From contig NZ_UAQZ01000004.1 of NCBI RefSeq assembly GCF_900446215.1, positions 42,715-106,714 of the forward strand: a stretch of DNA of 64,000 bases. Direction: 5' to 3'. Under the pieces are notes generated by a model. That model made no database searches and was not told where the DNA came from. It worked only from the letters and a program-made list of their open reading frames with translations. The position numbers and the translations under genes are program-made. Below are positions 62,641 to 64,000 of this stretch, one piece after another (position 1 is the stretch's first letter; each line of letters begins with the position of its first letter). The DNA comes from Burkholderia cenocepacia. Its GTDB lineage: Bacteria; Pseudomonadota; Gammaproteobacteria; Burkholderiales; Burkholderiaceae.

Positions 62641-63600
62641 TCATCCGGGCTGCGGCACGAGCTCCGGGGCGCCGGGCGTCAGCACGCGCGGCGGCAGCGG
62701 ATTGCCGGTCGGCGCCGCATGCAGCGCCAGCTCGCGGCTGCGCGCGTTCAGGCGCTGCAGCGCGCGGAATTCGGACGGCGCCATCCCCTTCACCGCGCGG
62801 AACTGGCGGTTGAAGTTCGACACGTTGTTGAAGCCGGCCTGGAAGCAGATATCGGTGATGCTCGCGTCGTCGGCAAGCAGCATCTGGCACGCGGATTCGA
62901 TCCGCAGACGATTCACGTACTGGACGAACGGCATGCCGGTGTGGCGATGGAACGCGCGCGAGAACGCGCTGACGCTTTGCCCGGTCAGTTGCGCGAGATC
63001 GGATTCGCGCAGCTCGGACGCGAGGTTCTTGCCGATATACGACAGCGCATGACTGAGCCGCGTCGGCGTGACGTCGGCCTGGTCGTACGCGGGGCTCGCG
63101 AGCAGCGTGCGTTCGGCCGCGCCGCACAGCCGTTCGAGGATCGTCATGAACAGCGCGATGCGGCGCATCCCGCGCGCGGTCAGCAACGCATCGAACAGCG
63201 GGGCGATCGCGGCGCTCGTCGCCGCGTCGAAGCCGACCCCGCGCCGCGCATCGTCGAGCAGCGCCTGCGCGTCGCGGCATTCGGGGAACGCGTCCATGCA
63301 GCGGCGCACGAACGACGGATCGAACTGGATCACGAGATTGCGGCGCTCGACGGTTTCGCCTTCGGCCATGTCGCTGACCCAGTTGTGCGGCAGGTTCGGA
63401 CCGAGCAGCACGAGATGGCCGGGGCCGAACGAGCCGATGTGATCGCCGACGAAATACTTGCCGTGCGTCGCGACGATCAGGTGCAGCTCGAATTCGGGAT
63501 GGAAATGCCAGCGGATCGTGCGATACGGATAGCCATGCGACCAGACCTTGAACGACTCGTCGCGTCGCACTTCGACCACTTCGAGATCGGGGTGCATCAT
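62641..63600 (-). CDS. AraC-family regulator of the polyol operon
   Basis: This is a 319-aa regulator with a cupin sensor (WHFHPEFELHLIVATHGKYFVGD, LVLLGPNLPHNWVSD) and a C-terminal double HTH (ESDLAQLTGQSVSAFSRAFHRHTG and ITDICFQAGFNNVSNFNRQFRAVKGMAPSEFR). GGAG is 8 bases before the ATG at 63600. The gene lies upstream of the Rbs-type operon in the same direction and is the obvious activator. Confidence 0.9.
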   Translation of the reverse strand: MMHPDLEVVEVRRDESFKVWSHGYPYRTIRWHFHPEFELHLIVATHGKYFVGDHIGSFGPGHLVLLGPNLPHNWVSDMAEGETVERRNLVIQFDPSFVRRCMDAFPECRDAQALLDDARRGVGFDAATSAAIAPLFDALLTARGMRRIALFMTILERLCGAAERTLLASPAYDQADVTPTRLSHALSYIGKNLASELRESDLAQLTGQSVSAFSRAFHRHTGMPFVQYVNRLRIESACQMLLADDASITDICFQAGFNNVSNFNRQFRAVKGMAPSEFRALQRLNARSRELALHAAPTGNPLPPRVLTPGAPELVPQPG

Positions 63601-63838
63601 GTTGGCGTCTCCATTCCCATGGTTCGCTGGCCGGCCTGTTCGGCGGTGCGCGCATCGCCGCGTGTCTCGCGCGGCGATGCGACCGGTCGCATGGGAAGCA
63701 ATGTAGGTCGATCGAGCGCGCGGCTCCACCAACTTTACGCCTGATTTCCGATACTTTTTTGCGCAATCCGGCCATAAACGGTGCCGGACGGCAAATTTGT
63801 TGCAGCGCGGAACGGCGCGGACGGCCGCCCGCGCCGGC

Positions 63839-64000
63839 TTACGCCGCCGCGTGCTCGCGCGCCGTGCGCACCTCGTACGTCTTCAGGTGGTTGTACGCGA
63901 TCCGCATCAGCGACAGCGTATCGGCCGCCTGCGGGTCGCGCCGCGCGAGCAGGTCGCCGATCACGTGATCGGCTTCGACGCGCGCATGGTTCTCGACGTC
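63839..64000 (-). CDS. C-terminus of a GntR/FadR-type regulator (cut at window end)
   Basis: The last bases encode, in leftward orientation, the final 53 residues of a protein (DVENHARVEADHVIGDLLAR, then RDPQAADTLSLMRIAYNHLK). The pattern of His-rich helix and LLARRDPQAADTL fits the FCD ligand-binding domain of FadR-type regulators. The N-terminal HTH is beyond the window, so the family call is tentative. Confidence 0.5.
   Translation of the reverse strand, partial: DVENHARVEADHVIGDLLARRDPQAADTLSLMRIAYNHLKTYEVRTAREHAAA

Noticed and set aside
63810..63838. Hairpin GGCGCGG/CCGCGCC after the partial GntR-type gene as a terminator
   Set aside because: No T-run follows on the coding strand; it may be only GC-rich background.

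Overview
The window is dense, very GC-rich bacterial DNA with short intergenic gaps. Many LysR, AraC, LacI, LuxR and ArsR regulators sit beside small transport and catabolic operons. Together with a Burkholderia-type porin, a creBCD operon, a PiuA-Sel1-PiuC iron module and the protein sequences themselves, this points to a Burkholderia (probably cepacia complex) genome, most likely an accessory-rich replicon. Species and replicon are inference. No rRNA, tRNA, CRISPR array, phage or intact insertion sequence was seen.

Layout. 1-3.3 kb: tail of an unknown gene, then a nitrate/sulfonate-like ABC ATPase and double permease. 3.8-11.4 kb: Tat-exported metallophosphoesterase plus cupredoxin, cupin, alpha/beta hydrolase, HAD phosphatase, ArsR plus old yellow enzyme, GNAT and a PI-PLC-like protein. 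11.4-15.5 kb: LacI regulator and a sugar ABC operon without an ATPase, with a perfect palindromic operator. 15.75-24.6 kb: one leftward cluster of porin, EutR-like AraC, DUF3156-like protein, APC permease, class III aminotransferase, FeaB-like aldehyde dehydrogenase, small membrane protein and LuxR. A repeated TTTGCCGATTTGCG-like site lies before four of its genes, suggesting an amine-catabolism regulon. 24.8-37 kb: YpfJ-type metallopeptidase, an SDR/LysR/DUF4286/MFS/DUF2848 group, further LysR regulators with an epimerase and a DHA2 exporter, a 47-residue lipoprotein, and RidA.

37.1-40.8 kb is creBCD, with five CreB half-sites at exact 11-bp spacing before creD. 40.9-47.4 kb holds an SDR, a DapB-like reductase, MoaF plus SDR with a divergent AraC, an EamA transporter, a small membrane protein and an entericidin. 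47.6-48.9 kb encodes an aspartate carbamoyltransferase with an N-terminal helix-turn-helix and two matching palindromes, one over its promoter and one inside the gene. 49-54.5 kb contains two broken toxin-antitoxin modules and a VanX-type remnant around an intact siderophore receptor/Sel1/PiuC operon. 54.6-64 kb holds a MobA-like nucleotidyltransferase and a polyol operon (SDR, FGGY kinase, zinc dehydrogenase, Rbs-type ABC transporter, AraC) whose enzymes suggest erythritol/threitol-like substrates. A GntR-type regulator is cut by the window end.

The most unusual signals are the HTH-carbamoyltransferase fusion with its own predicted operators, the shared promoter motif of the amine cluster, and the five-half-site CreB array.
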